From Odoribacteraceae bacterium (GTDB lineage Bacteria > Bacteroidota > Bacteroidia > Bacteroidales > Marinifilaceae): 10,409 bases of DNA. Positions 1-7,415 of this stretch are shown one piece after another. The position numbers and the translations under genes are program-made. Each line of letters begins with the position of its first letter. Position 1 is the first letter of the stretch. The stretch is from assembly GCA_031259905.1 (NCBI GenBank), contig JAIRKS010000066.1, forward strand, positions 1-10,409, written 5' to 3'. The notes below the pieces were generated by a model that saw only the letters and a program-made list of their open reading frames with translations, was not told the DNA's origin and searched no databases.

Positions 1-25
1 GTTGTTCCCCCCGGTGAAGAACAAC
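1..25. repeat. 7-bp inverted repeat at window edge
   Basis: GTTGTTC at 1-7 is perfectly repeated in inverted form as GAACAAC at 19-25, leaving an 11-base C-rich loop. It could be the tail end of a hairpin after an upstream gene, but no T tract follows it and the window starts at its first base, so its full extent and role cannot be judged. Confidence 0.35.
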
Positions 26-80
26 ATAACATTCGAGCAATCATATCTATCTAAATCATTCATCAATTAAAAACACGACC

Positions 81-245
81 ATGAAAACATCAAGAGAAAG
101 AAAAGCACGAGAGAAAAAAGCACGCGAGAGAAAATTGCGAGAAAGAAAGCACTTCGCTTATTTCCGCTACAACCGGTTGCGCCACGAGGCATACGTTGAA
201 TGGATCAAGAGCATCCTCGCGCTCATCGACATCACTCCTCCTTGA
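81..245 (+). CDS. Small basic hypothetical protein (54 aa)
   Basis: I do not recognise this as a named family. The ATG at 81 opens a 54-codon frame closed by TGA at 243-245. The N-terminal third is a highly charged tandem repeat of five residues (RERKA, REKKA, RERKL, RERKH; residues 5-24) that would form a very basic, probably helical arm. The rest contains an aromatic patch (FAYFRY, residues 25-30) and a short hydrophobic stretch (WIKSILALID, residues 41-50), too short and interrupted for a confident membrane span. The leader before the ATG is A-rich with no Shine-Dalgarno, which is normal for Bacteroidota. The gene faces the 3' end of mutS2 (70 bases between stops). No good promoter match is visible in the 80 bases upstream. 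A basic RNA- or ribosome-binding peptide is possible, but this is inference. It could also be a chance open frame. Confidence 0.5.
   Translation: MKTSRERKAREKKARERKLRERKHFAYFRYNRLRHEAYVEWIKSILALIDITPP
93..152 (+). repeat. Four in-frame 15-bp tandem repeats
   Basis: Four consecutive 15-base units (93-107, 108-122, 123-137, 138-152) each encode R-E-R/K-K-x. The units differ at several bases (CGA/CGC/AGA for Arg, GAG/GAA for Glu), so the amino-acid pattern is kept better than the DNA. That argues mildly for protein-level selection in the small gene at 81-245. Confidence 0.6.
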
Positions 246-315
246 AGCGCCCGCATGCCCGGTCTTTTTTATCGAGACTTCTTTTTTCGTGTATTTCTCG
301 TTCAATTCTCCCGGG

Positions 316-2802
316 TCATTTCCCGAGAGTGACACGCGTGACCCCGGCCCCGCCATGCTGGACATGCTCGTCATCGAGGTGGACGACAAAGGGATTGGTC
401 AGGAGATAGTCACGAACGAGCTGCTTGAGCGCCCCGGTACCGGTGCCATGTAACACGCGCAGCTCCCTGACGTCGAGCATGACGGCGTCGTCAATAAACG
501 TGACGACCCGTTGGATAGCCTCGTCGCCGCGTAACCCTCGGAGGTCGATCTCCGCCTTGAAGCCGGCCCGCACGCGGTCTACGGTCTCGAGATAATTCGA
601 GTAATTCGTTCGCGGCTTTTCCCTGGTGATCTCCCTTGCCCGCGTGCCGGATATCCTGGTCAACCTCCCCGGCTTGACGGTCGTGACGAGGCCGCCGAGA
701 GCCACGACGACGCTTTTTGCGGTAACCTCGATGACCTCCCCGACGGTCTTGTTATCCAGCTGCACGAGATCCCCCCTGGCGAGCGCGTCGCTCTCGCGTT
801 TTTCGGGACGCTTCGCGGCGGCGGGGATAGTGGTGCGCCGTTTCTCCCGTTCATTTTTTCGTTTTTCCCTGTTTTCGAGTTGCTCGACACGCCGTTGCAA
901 TTGTTTCTCTTCCTCGTCGACCTCCAATAGTCGTTTCTTTTCCTCCTCGAGCGTTAACCTGGCCTGTTTCGTCCGTTCCTTGTCGGCCTGGCTCTCCTTG
1001 ATTTCCCGGATGGTGGACTCGATGGAACTGTTGGCTCCGCGAACGATCTCCCTTGCCTTCTCCCTGGCCTCTTTCAGGATGTCCTTCCTGAGCCTGATGG
1101 TTTCTTCCAGCGCTCGCCGGTACTCTTGCAGCACCTCATCCAGCTGTTTTTCCTCCTGGTGTACACGTTTTCTTTTTTCTTCCCAGTAGTGTTTATCGCG
1201 GATAATCTCCTTCAGGTGCTTGTCGAAATTCACGCGTTCCTCCCCTATTTTCCCGGTGGCCTCGTCGAGGATCTCCGCCGGCAGTCCGATTTTCCTGGCG
1301 ATCTCGAAGGCGAAAGAGGACCCGGGAGTACCTATTTCCAGTTTGAAGAGCGGCGTCATCCGTCCCGCATCGTAGAGCATGGCCCCGTTGACGATCCCGT
1401 CAGTGGAGGCAGCGAAATGCTTCAAGTTCGCGTAGTGCGTGGTGATGATGCCCTTGACGGCCTTCTTGTTGATGGCGTTCAGGATGGCCTCGGCGATCGC
1501 CCCTCCTAGCACGGGTTCCGTCCCGGCGCCGAACTCGTCGATCAGCACCAACGAGCGGGCGTCAGCGTGCCGCGTGAAATACTTCATGTTGATCAGGTGA
1601 GAACTGTACGTGCTCAGGTCGTTCTCGATGGACTGCTCATCGCCGATGTCGATCAGGATATTCTCGAAGATACCAAAGCGGCTGTCGTCCTCCACGGGGA
1701 CGGGTATCCCGCACTGGAACATGTACTGCAACAGTCCAACCGTCTGCAGACACACCGATTTTCCCCCGGCGTTTGGCCCGGAGATCAGGATGAGCCGTTG
1801 CCTCTCATTCATTTCCAGGTCGAGGGGCACGACCTCCCTTCCCGCCGCCCGGAGTGCCAGGAGGAGCAGCGGGTGCCTGGCGTGATGCCACCGTGCGGAG
1901 GGGGTGTCGTTGAAGGGAGGCGCGACCGCATCCACGTCCAGGGCAAAGCGTGCCTTTCCCCGCGTGAAGTCGACGAAGGCCAGGAAGTCACACGACGAGA
2001 GCACGTCGGGGATGTAAGGCCGAAGGTCGGCGGAGAACTGTCTGAGGATACGCGTGATCTCCCGTCTTTCCTCGCCCTGCAACTCCCTGATTTCATTATT
2101 CGTCTCGATGATCTCGGCCGGCTCGATGTAGGAGGTTTTCCCGGTGGCCGACTCGTCATGCACGATACCCCCGATTTTTCGCTTGAAGGCAGACGGAACA
2201 GGAATGACCACACGCCCGTCCCTCACGGCCAGCTCGCTATCCTTGTCGGCCCATCCCTCGTCCCGTGCTTTTTGCAGCAGTGCCTGCATCCTGCGCGAGA
2301 TTCCCGTTTGTTTCCTCGCGATCGCCTGCCGGGTAGCGGCCAGCGCGGGTGACGCCGAGTCCTTCACTGTCCCGTTCTTAGAGAGGATACCGTCCAAGCG
2401 CTGGAGAATGTAGGGGAAGAAACGGACGGCGTTCGCCCGTGCAGCGAGCCGGGGATATTTCGTCTCCTTGTCCTTGAAGAAGCGGAGGATGGCGTTGAGC
2501 GATTCCAGCGAGCTTCTCAGGACGACCAGCTCCTCGACGTCGAGAAAAAGCCCCTCCACGCGTGCCCGTTCCAGCGAGGGGCGCGCATCCCGGCAGCCTG
2601 TCGCAGGGAAGGAGACCTCCACCCGGCAGATGTCCATCGCCTCGGCGGTCTCCTCCTGGGCGGCACGTATCGTCCCCGCATCGATTGAGAAAGTCATCTC
2701 GTCGACCAGTTCCCGTCCCGCCTCGCCGAGGCAGTAACCGGCGATCAGCTGCCTGATCTTGTCGAACTTGATCTTGGCCTCGAAATTACCTGGGTAGAGC
2801 AT
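316..2802 (-). CDS. mutS2: MutS2 family ATPase/nuclease (Smr domain)
   Basis: MutS2 is a homodimeric DNA- and ribosome-associated ATPase. Family members suppress recombination by acting on branched DNA, and in Bacillus MutS2 has been linked to splitting collided ribosomes. At 828 residues this is full family length. The clamp/lever region lacks the MutS mismatch-recognition domain. The ATPase has Walker A GPNAGGKSV (342-350), the signature region around residues 390-405 (SIENDLSTYSSH), Walker B LVLIDEFGAGTEP (418-430) and an H-loop ITTHY (453-457). A long charged coiled coil covers about 515-660. An SH3-like/KOW-type segment lies near 675-712, followed by the C-terminal Smr endonuclease domain (about 750-828) with DLRG, LHGTGTG and GGAGVTRV motifs. 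The ATG at 2802 lies inside the end of the upstream DUF1573 gene (17-bp overlap), so the two are co-transcribed and probably translationally coupled. No convincing terminator is seen after the stop. All key motifs are present. Confidence 0.97.
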   Translation of the reverse strand: MLYPGNFEAKIKFDKIRQLIAGYCLGEAGRELVDEMTFSIDAGTIRAAQEETAEAMDICRVEVSFPATGCRDARPSLERARVEGLFLDVEELVVLRSSLESLNAILRFFKDKETKYPRLAARANAVRFFPYILQRLDGILSKNGTVKDSASPALAATRQAIARKQTGISRRMQALLQKARDEGWADKDSELAVRDGRVVIPVPSAFKRKIGGIVHDESATGKTSYIEPAEIIETNNEIRELQGEERREITRILRQFSADLRPYIPDVLSSCDFLAFVDFTRGKARFALDVDAVAPPFNDTPSARWHHARHPLLLLALRAAGREVVPLDLEMNERQRLILISGPNAGGKSVCLQTVGLLQYMFQCGIPVPVEDDSRFGIFENILIDIGDEQSIENDLSTYSSHLINMKYFTRHADARSLVLIDEFGAGTEPVLGGAIAEAILNAINKKAVKGIITTHYANLKHFAASTDGIVNGAMLYDAGRMTPLFKLEIGTPGSSFAFEIARKIGLPAEILDEATGKIGEERVNFDKHLKEIIRDKHYWEEKRKRVHQEEKQLDEVLQEYRRALEETIRLRKDILKEAREKAREIVRGANSSIESTIREIKESQADKERTKQARLTLEEEKKRLLEVDEEEKQLQRRVEQLENREKRKNEREKRRTTIPAAAKRPEKRESDALARGDLVQLDNKTVGEVIEVTAKSVVVALGGLVTTVKPGRLTRISGTRAREITREKPRTNYSNYLETVDRVRAGFKAEIDLRGLRGDEAIQRVVTFIDDAVMLDVRELRVLHGTGTGALKQLVRDYLLTNPFVVHLDDEHVQHGGAGVTRVTLGK

Positions 2803-3493
2803 TGGCAGGGGAGTACATGTTCACGTTTACCATCCACGTGACCCCCTCGCTCGTGTTGATCAGGACGCGATCGGCCGCCCGTTCCCGCCCCGCCAACGGC
2901 GAGTAAAGAAAGAGCAAGTCGCCGCGGAAGCCGGGAAGGAGGACGACCGGGGTCTGGTCTACTGTGATATCGTTCGGTTTCACGATAGAGGTGATAGAGA
3001 TCTTTCTCTTCCCCGCATTGAACAAACGGATGACCTGCGAGCGTTTCCCCGCGTGCAGGTAGACGGTGTCCGCGCTCGCTCTCAGCGAACCAATGGCAAA
3101 CGGGTAGCGCATCGACACGTCCACGGGCGGGACGATCACCTCCCCGCTGATCTTCAACCGCACGGAGAGGTCGCCCGTGAAGTAGACGGTGATTTTCTTG
3201 CTGAATTTCCCCTGCAGGTTGGCCGGGTTGAAAGTTACCGTTACCTCGCCCGCTTGTCCCGGGAGCACCGGGTGATCGCTCCATCCCGTGACAGTGCACC
3301 CGCACGAGCTTTCCGCATCGATGACGAGCACCGGGTGGACGCCCTTGTTCGTGAACGTGAACGTACGCGTGACGGTGCCCCCGTCCGCCTCGATTTTCCC
3401 GAAGTCGTGGCTCTTCGCGTCAAAGACAACCCTCGGGCGCTGGCCCGCAACGCCGAGCGGCATCGCCAGCAGTAACAAGTATAGTATCTTCAT
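2786..3493 (-). CDS. Exported DUF1573 domain protein
   Basis: This 235-residue protein begins with a typical Sec signal peptide (MKILYLLLLAMPLGVAG, cleavage likely after residue 17, before Gln). The absence of a lipobox cysteine suggests a soluble periplasmic or surface protein. Residues about 23-118 form a DUF1573 domain of the Ig-like/ASH-type beta-sandwich fold: HDFGKI (29-34), TRTFTFTNKG (42-51), the hallmark SSCGCT (62-67) and PGQAGEVTVTFNP (78-90). A second, more divergent beta-rich region (about 125-230) looks like another Ig-like module. DUF1573 proteins are abundant in Bacteroidota; their biochemical role is not established, and a scaffolding or binding role is only inferred from the fold. 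It is the first gene of the leftward operon and overlaps the mutS2 start by 17 bp. The ATG at 3493 is chosen because it gives an intact signal peptide directly. Confidence 0.9.
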   Translation of the reverse strand: MKILYLLLLAMPLGVAGQRPRVVFDAKSHDFGKIEADGGTVTRTFTFTNKGVHPVLVIDAESSCGCTVTGWSDHPVLPGQAGEVTVTFNPANLQGKFSKKITVYFTGDLSVRLKISGEVIVPPVDVSMRYPFAIGSLRASADTVYLHAGKRSQVIRLFNAGKRKISITSIVKPNDITVDQTPVVLLPGFRGDLLFLYSPLAGRERAADRVLINTSEGVTWMVNVNMYSPANALPR

Positions 3494-3518
3494 CGTCGTG
3501 CTTGTTTCTTGATTTCCC

Positions 3519-3534
3519 CGCGAATGTAAAGATA
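3519..3534 (-). promoter_or_regulatory. Possible -7 region of DUF1573-mutS2 promoter
   Basis: Read on the minus strand, this stretch is TATCTTTACATTCGCG. TATCTTTA (3527-3534) matches the Bacteroidota primary sigma factor -7 box TAnnTTTG at all but the last base, and the overlapping TACATTCG (3521-3528) also matches with one mismatch. Transcription would start about 10-25 bases before the ATG at 3493. No TTTG -33 box is evident at the usual distance, so the call is tentative. Confidence 0.4.
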
Positions 3535-3620
3535 ATTTCGAGACCCCGCCCCTGTACCTCCCGCACGCATTTCACGCATAGTGTCGTCGTTGCTCCTGGC
3601 GAAAAAATCTCTTTCTGGAT

Positions 3621-3651
3621 TTTTTCAAACCAATGAAAATATATACATTCG
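3621..3651 (+). promoter_or_regulatory. Possible rpsO promoter
   Basis: TACATTCG at 3644-3651 matches the Bacteroidota -7 box TAnnTTTG with one mismatch. It is preceded, 18 bases upstream, by a T-run (3621-3625) that could act as a degenerate TTTG -33 box. The A/T-rich spacer and the 39-base distance to the rpsO ATG are reasonable. This is a consensus match only. Confidence 0.4.
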
Positions 3652-3690
3652 CGACGTGAAAATAATCATGACTTTAAAAAAGAGAAAACC

Positions 3691-3960
3691 ATGTACTTGA
3701 CATCCGAAAAGAAAGAAGAACTTTTTTCGACATACGGGAAGTCCAATAAAGATACCGGCTCGGTCGAGTCCCAGGTCGCTTTATTTTCTTACCGTATCGC
3801 TCACCTGACCGAGCACCTGAAGCAACACCGCAAGGATTTTGCCACGCAACGGTCACTCCTTAAACTGGTAGGAAAACGTAGAGCCTTGCTGGATTATGCC
3901 AAACGGGAAGATATCGAAAGATACCGGGCGCTCATTAAAGCATTGAATATACGTAAATAA
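3691..3960 (+). CDS. rpsO: 30S ribosomal protein S15
   Basis: S15 is a primary binder of 16S rRNA (central domain, h20-h22 junction) and forms part of inter-subunit bridge B4. The 89-residue product has the standard length and hallmark segments: DTGSVESQVALFSYRI (residues 21-36), LTEHLKQHRKD (39-49), the rRNA-contacting block SLLKLVGKRRALLDY (55-69) and DIERYRALI (74-82). The ATG at 3691 gives the canonical N-terminus; the A-rich leader has only a weak purine patch. The gene is followed by a strong intrinsic terminator and then pnp, an rpsO-pnp order found in many bacteria. No S15 autoregulatory pseudoknot or three-way junction is evident in the short leader. Confidence 0.98.
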   Translation: MYLTSEKKEELFSTYGKSNKDTGSVESQVALFSYRIAHLTEHLKQHRKDFATQRSLLKLVGKRRALLDYAKREDIERYRALIKALNIRK

Positions 3961-3968
3961 TCACGCGG

Positions 3969-3998
3969 ACAATCCGGAGCTTGCTTCGGATTGTTTTC
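3969..3998 (+). terminator. Intrinsic terminator after rpsO
   Basis: ACAATCCGGAG (3969-3979) pairs with CTTCGGATTGT (3984-3994) across a CTTG tetraloop: 11 pairs, one of them a G-T wobble. A T-rich run follows directly (3994-3997, then CT). It lies 8 bases after the rpsO stop. Read-through into pnp remains possible because no clear separate pnp promoter was found. Confidence 0.85.
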
Positions 3999-4070
3999 TA
4001 TTCCTCCTCTCCTTCTATTTTATTTAAAGAATACCGTAAACGAAACGGGTCCTAATTGAAAACAAAGAGT

Positions 4071-6254
4071 ATGAATGTAATTGAAAAGAGTATTACCTTA
4101 AAAGACGGGCGGGTCATCACGCTGCAAACCGGGAAACTGGCCAAACAGGCCGACGGGGCTGTCGTGTTGACGATGGGCAGCACGATGCTGCTGGCAACCG
4201 TGGTGTCGGCACGAGAGGCCGGTGAAGACGTGGACTTCATGCCGCTGTCAGTGGACTACAAAGAAAAATTCTCGGCCGTGGGACGCTTCCCCGGCGGGTT
4301 CACCCGGCGGGAAGGACGCCCGTCGGATTACGAGATCCTCGTGTCTCGCTTAATTGACCGGGCCTTGCGCCCGCTGTTCCCGGACGATTATCACGCGGAG
4401 ACCTTCGTCCAAGTGACGCTTTACTCGGGCGACGACGAGTCGATGCCCGACGCGCTGGCCGGGCTGGCCGCCTCGGCAGCGTTGGCCGTAAGCGACGTGC
4501 CCTTCCAGTGCCCCATCTCCGAGGTACGGGTAGCCCGCGTCAACGGGGAGTTCAAGATTAACCCGGAGAAAAGCGCGCTGGCAAACGCCGACCTTGATAT
4601 TATCGTGGCCGCCACGATGGAGAACATCATGATGGTGGAAGGCGAGATGAAGGAGGTTTCCGAAAAGGTAATGCTGGACGCGATTAAAGTCGCCCACGAG
4701 GCAATCAAGGAGCAATGCCGGGTGCAAATCGAACTGGCCAACGCCGTGAACCGGGAAAAACGCACCTACTGTCACGAGAACAACGACGAGGAACTGCGGA
4801 AAGAGGTGTGGGCAAAGTGTTACGACAAGGCATACGCGGTGGCCAGGCAATGCAACGCGGACAAGAAGTTGCGCGGACAGCTCTTCGAGCAGGTGAGGGA
4901 GGAGTTCCTGGAGAGCATCCCGGAGGAAGAGAGAGAAGAGAAAAAGACACTCGTCGGGCGCTATTATCACGACGTGGAGAAGGAAGCCGTGCGCCGGATG
5001 ATCCTCGACGAGGGACTACGCCTCGACGGGCGTTCTACCGACCAGATCCGCCCGATCTGGTGCGAAGCAGGCACGCTACCCGGCCCGCACGGCATGGCAA
5101 TATTTACCCGCGGCGAAACACAAGCCCTCGCGACAGCCACGCTGGGCACCAAGTTGGACGAGAAAATCGTCGACGAGGCCACGGAACAAGGCAAGGAAAA
5201 ATTCCTGCTCCACTATAACTTCCCCCCCTTCTCCACCGGCGAGGCAAGGCCTACCCGCGGCGTCGGGCGGCGCGAGGTGGGACACGGTAACCTGGCACAT
5301 CGCGCCCTCCGAGCGGTAATGCCGCGGGATTACCCCTACACGGTACGTATCGTCTCGGACGTCCTCGAGTCGAACGGCTCCTCCTCTATGGCGACGGTCT
5401 GTTCCGGCACCCTGGCGCTGATGGACGCCGGCATCCCGATCTCGAAACCGGTAGCGGGCATCGCGATGGGGCTGATCACGGACAAAGGATGCGCCAAGTA
5501 CGCCGTCCTGTCGGACATCCTGGGCGACGAAGATCACCTCGGCGACATGGACTTCAAGGTCACCGGCACCGTCGACGGGATCACCGCCACGCAAATGGAT
5601 ATTAAAGTCGACGGGCTGCCTTACGAGATCCTGGAAAAAGCACTGGAACAGGCAAGGCAAGGACGACTCCATATCATGGATATCATCACGAAGACGCTGC
5701 CCGCACCGCGTCCCGACCTGAAACCGCACGCTCCGCGCATGGTGACGCTAACGGTAGACAAGGACCAGATCGGCGCTATCATCGGCCCCGGCGGGAAGAT
5801 CATCCAGGACATCCAGGAAAAATCCGGCGCCATTATCGTCATCGAGGAAGAGGGAAACGTCGGCATCGTGACTATCTCGGCGACCAACGCGGAGTCGATA
5901 GCCATCGCCGTCGGGCGGGTGAGAGCCATCGCCGCCAAACCGGAAGTGGGAGAGATCTACGAGGGAGTCGTGAAGAGTATTACCTCGTTCGGCGCTTTCG
6001 TCGAGTTCGTGCCGGGGAAAGACGGGCTACTGCACATCTCCGAGATCGAACACAGGCGACTCGAAAAGGTGGAAGATGCCCTGAAAGAAGGAGAAAAAAT
6101 CTCGGTGAAACTGATCGACATCGACCCCAAGACGGGCAAGTACAAGCTCTCCCGCAAGGTGCTGCTACCAAAACCGGAGAGACAGGAGAACGAGGGAAGA
6201 GGACACGATCACCACCGGGGAGGCCCTTCCCAACGCCCTGAAAGAAGAGGATAG
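4071..6254 (+). CDS. pnp: Polyribonucleotide nucleotidyltransferase (PNPase)
   Basis: PNPase is a trimeric phosphorolytic 3'-5' exoribonuclease that degrades RNA to nucleoside diphosphates and can also add tails. From the ATG at 4071 the product is 727 residues, typical length. In order it has: first RNase PH domain (about 10-145; FGRFPGGF-like VGRFPGGF, DRALRPLFP), the linking helical domain (about 160-300), the catalytic second RNase PH domain (about 310-545) with GDEDHLGDMDFK, whose Asp486 and Asp492 coincide in numbering with the E. coli catalytic pair, a KH domain with IGPGGK (571-576), an S1 domain (about 627-698; SFGAFVEF, GLLHISEI), and a basic/His-rich tail. A TTG 15 bases upstream is in frame, but the ATG gives an N-terminus (MNVIEKSITL) like other Bacteroidales PNPases. 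There is a terminator on each side, so it is probably its own unit with some read-through from rpsO. Confidence 0.97.
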   Translation: MNVIEKSITLKDGRVITLQTGKLAKQADGAVVLTMGSTMLLATVVSAREAGEDVDFMPLSVDYKEKFSAVGRFPGGFTRREGRPSDYEILVSRLIDRALRPLFPDDYHAETFVQVTLYSGDDESMPDALAGLAASAALAVSDVPFQCPISEVRVARVNGEFKINPEKSALANADLDIIVAATMENIMMVEGEMKEVSEKVMLDAIKVAHEAIKEQCRVQIELANAVNREKRTYCHENNDEELRKEVWAKCYDKAYAVARQCNADKKLRGQLFEQVREEFLESIPEEEREEKKTLVGRYYHDVEKEAVRRMILDEGLRLDGRSTDQIRPIWCEAGTLPGPHGMAIFTRGETQALATATLGTKLDEKIVDEATEQGKEKFLLHYNFPPFSTGEARPTRGVGRREVGHGNLAHRALRAVMPRDYPYTVRIVSDVLESNGSSSMATVCSGTLALMDAGIPISKPVAGIAMGLITDKGCAKYAVLSDILGDEDHLGDMDFKVTGTVDGITATQMDIKVDGLPYEILEKALEQARQGRLHIMDIITKTLPAPRPDLKPHAPRMVTLTVDKDQIGAIIGPGGKIIQDIQEKSGAIIVIEEEGNVGIVTISATNAESIAIAVGRVRAIAAKPEVGEIYEGVVKSITSFGAFVEFVPGKDGLLHISEIEHRRLEKVEDALKEGEKISVKLIDIDPKTGKYKLSRKVLLPKPERQENEGRGHDHHRGGPSQRPERRG

Positions 6255-6260
6255 ATAAAA

Positions 6261-6293
6261 ATGCGAGCGATAGTTTATCACTCGCGTTTTTTT
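6261..6293 (+). terminator. Intrinsic terminator after pnp
   Basis: ATGCGAGCGATA (6261-6272) pairs with TATCACTCGCGT (6276-6287) across a 3-base loop, with one mismatch and one wobble in 12 positions. It runs into seven consecutive T (6287-6293). It starts 6 bases after the pnp stop and separates pnp from the accessory cluster. Confidence 0.85.
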
Positions 6294-6326
6294 CATCTTC
6301 GTGAAAATAATCAATGATTTTGTGAG

Positions 6327-7415
6327 ATGGAAAATAAACTGAAAGTAGGTATCACGCACGGGGACGTGAACAGCGTGGCATACGAGCTAATAATAAAACT
6401 ATTACTCGAAAACCGGATATGCGAGATATGCACGCCGATCCTCTACGGCTCGCCGAAGGTAGCGGCCTACTACCGCAAGGTACTAAACGTGGAAAGCACC
6501 AGCCTCAACCCGGTCAATACACCGGGAGAGACCAACGCGAAACGAGCGAACATCCTCCATTGCGTGGACGACGACATCAAGGTAGAATTCGGGAAAGAAT
6601 CAACAGAATCCGCGCTCGCGGCAACTACCGCGCTAAATCGCGCGTTACACCACCTCGATAAAAACGAGATAGACATCGTCATCATGGCCCCGCAAGGCGA
6701 AGAAAGCTTCGCGCAAGCAGGAGCCAGGAACTTCCCCGACTACCTCGCGAAATGCTACAACGTACCGGAAATCATGACCATCCTGGTCAACGAGCACGTG
6801 AAAATAGCCTTCGTCACGGAAAACGTGAATTTACAGGACGTGCCACAACACGTCACGATGAAAAAACTCGGCAGGAAACTACAAATGCTAAACAGTAGCC
6901 TGAAAATCGACTTCTCCATCTCCAAGCCGAAAATCGCGGTACTGTCCCTGAACTCGCTACCCGGGAAAACAGGAGAAGAAGAAACCAACATCATCATCCC
7001 GGCCATCGAGCAGGCACGGCAACACGGCATCATGGCCGTGGGACCGTTCCCGGCCGACCGCTTTTTCTTCGAGCACACCCACGAAAAATTCGACGCCGTC
7101 CTCGCCATGTACCACGACCAGGGGATGATCCCCTTCCACCTGCTGTCGGAAACTACCGGTGCGGCATACGTCACCGGCGTGCCCGGGGTATGCGCCTTCT
7201 CCCTCGACACGCCAGGATGGAACATCGTGGGGCAAGGCGTCGCCGACGAACAGGGATTCAGGAACGCCCTGTACCTCGCCACGGACGTCTACAACCACCG
7301 GAAACGAAACCTACAGCTACTCAAAAACCCGCTTCCACACTACGACATCGTCGCGAACAGCAACGAAAGCGACCTGAACGTCGAGCAAATCGAAGGCGTA
7401 AAAGAAGAATTTTAA
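6327..7415 (+). CDS. PdxA-fold protein lacking PdxA active-site residues
   Basis: The 362-residue product aligns throughout with PdxA (4-hydroxythreonine-4-phosphate dehydrogenase, vitamin B6 synthesis). It shows GITHGDVNSVAYE (8-20), YGSPKVAAYYRK (40-51), NILHCVDDDIKVEFGK (75-90), KPKIAVLSLN (200-209), GPFPADRFF (239-247), AMYHDQG (260-266) and IVGQGVADEQGFRNALYLA (300-318). Yet residues that bind metal and substrate in E. coli PdxA are replaced. The GHTE motif is gone (NFPDYLA, 135-141), zinc ligand His166 is Asn166, His211 is Leu211, Lys274 is His271, Asn283 is Ala280 and Arg292 is Cys289; only the third zinc ligand (His263) remains. The RTSxxHGT loop reads CAFSLDTP (289-296). The frame is intact and the core conserved, which suggests selection for a non-PdxA role rather than decay. 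That role is unknown: a different substrate, regulation or scaffolding. The ATG at 6327 aligns with PdxA N-termini. The stop lies inside a 28-bp duplication that also contains the next gene's start. Confidence 0.85.
   Translation: MENKLKVGITHGDVNSVAYELIIKLLLENRICEICTPILYGSPKVAAYYRKVLNVESTSLNPVNTPGETNAKRANILHCVDDDIKVEFGKESTESALAATTALNRALHHLDKNEIDIVIMAPQGEESFAQAGARNFPDYLAKCYNVPEIMTILVNEHVKIAFVTENVNLQDVPQHVTMKKLGRKLQMLNSSLKIDFSISKPKIAVLSLNSLPGKTGEEETNIIIPAIEQARQHGIMAVGPFPADRFFFEHTHEKFDAVLAMYHDQGMIPFHLLSETTGAAYVTGVPGVCAFSLDTPGWNIVGQGVADEQGFRNALYLATDVYNHRKRNLQLLKNPLPHYDIVANSNESDLNVEQIEGVKEEF

Noticed and set aside
246..315. Terminator between the small ORF and mutS2
   Set aside because: T runs are present (264-270, 282-287), but the only stems I can build are 3-5 bp (for example GTCT 262-265 with AGAC 275-278), too weak to call on either strand.
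1567..2352. 261-codon plus-strand frame inside mutS2
   Set aside because: It is antisense to the well-conserved MutS2 ATPase domain and has low-complexity composition with no family resemblance.
3668..3700. 10-codon ORF (MTLKKRKPCT) overlapping the rpsO start
   Set aside because: It is short, lies in an A-rich leader where chance ATGs are common, and has no supporting signal. An attenuating role cannot be argued from sequence alone.
4056..4070. TTG start for pnp 15 bases upstream
   Set aside because: TTG starts are uncommon, and the ATG at 4071 matches the usual Bacteroidales PNPase N-terminus and places the catalytic aspartates at 486 and 492.
6315..6322. TGATTTTG as a -7 box for the PdxA-like gene
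   Set aside because: It lies only 4 bases before the ATG at 6327, so transcription would begin inside the coding region.
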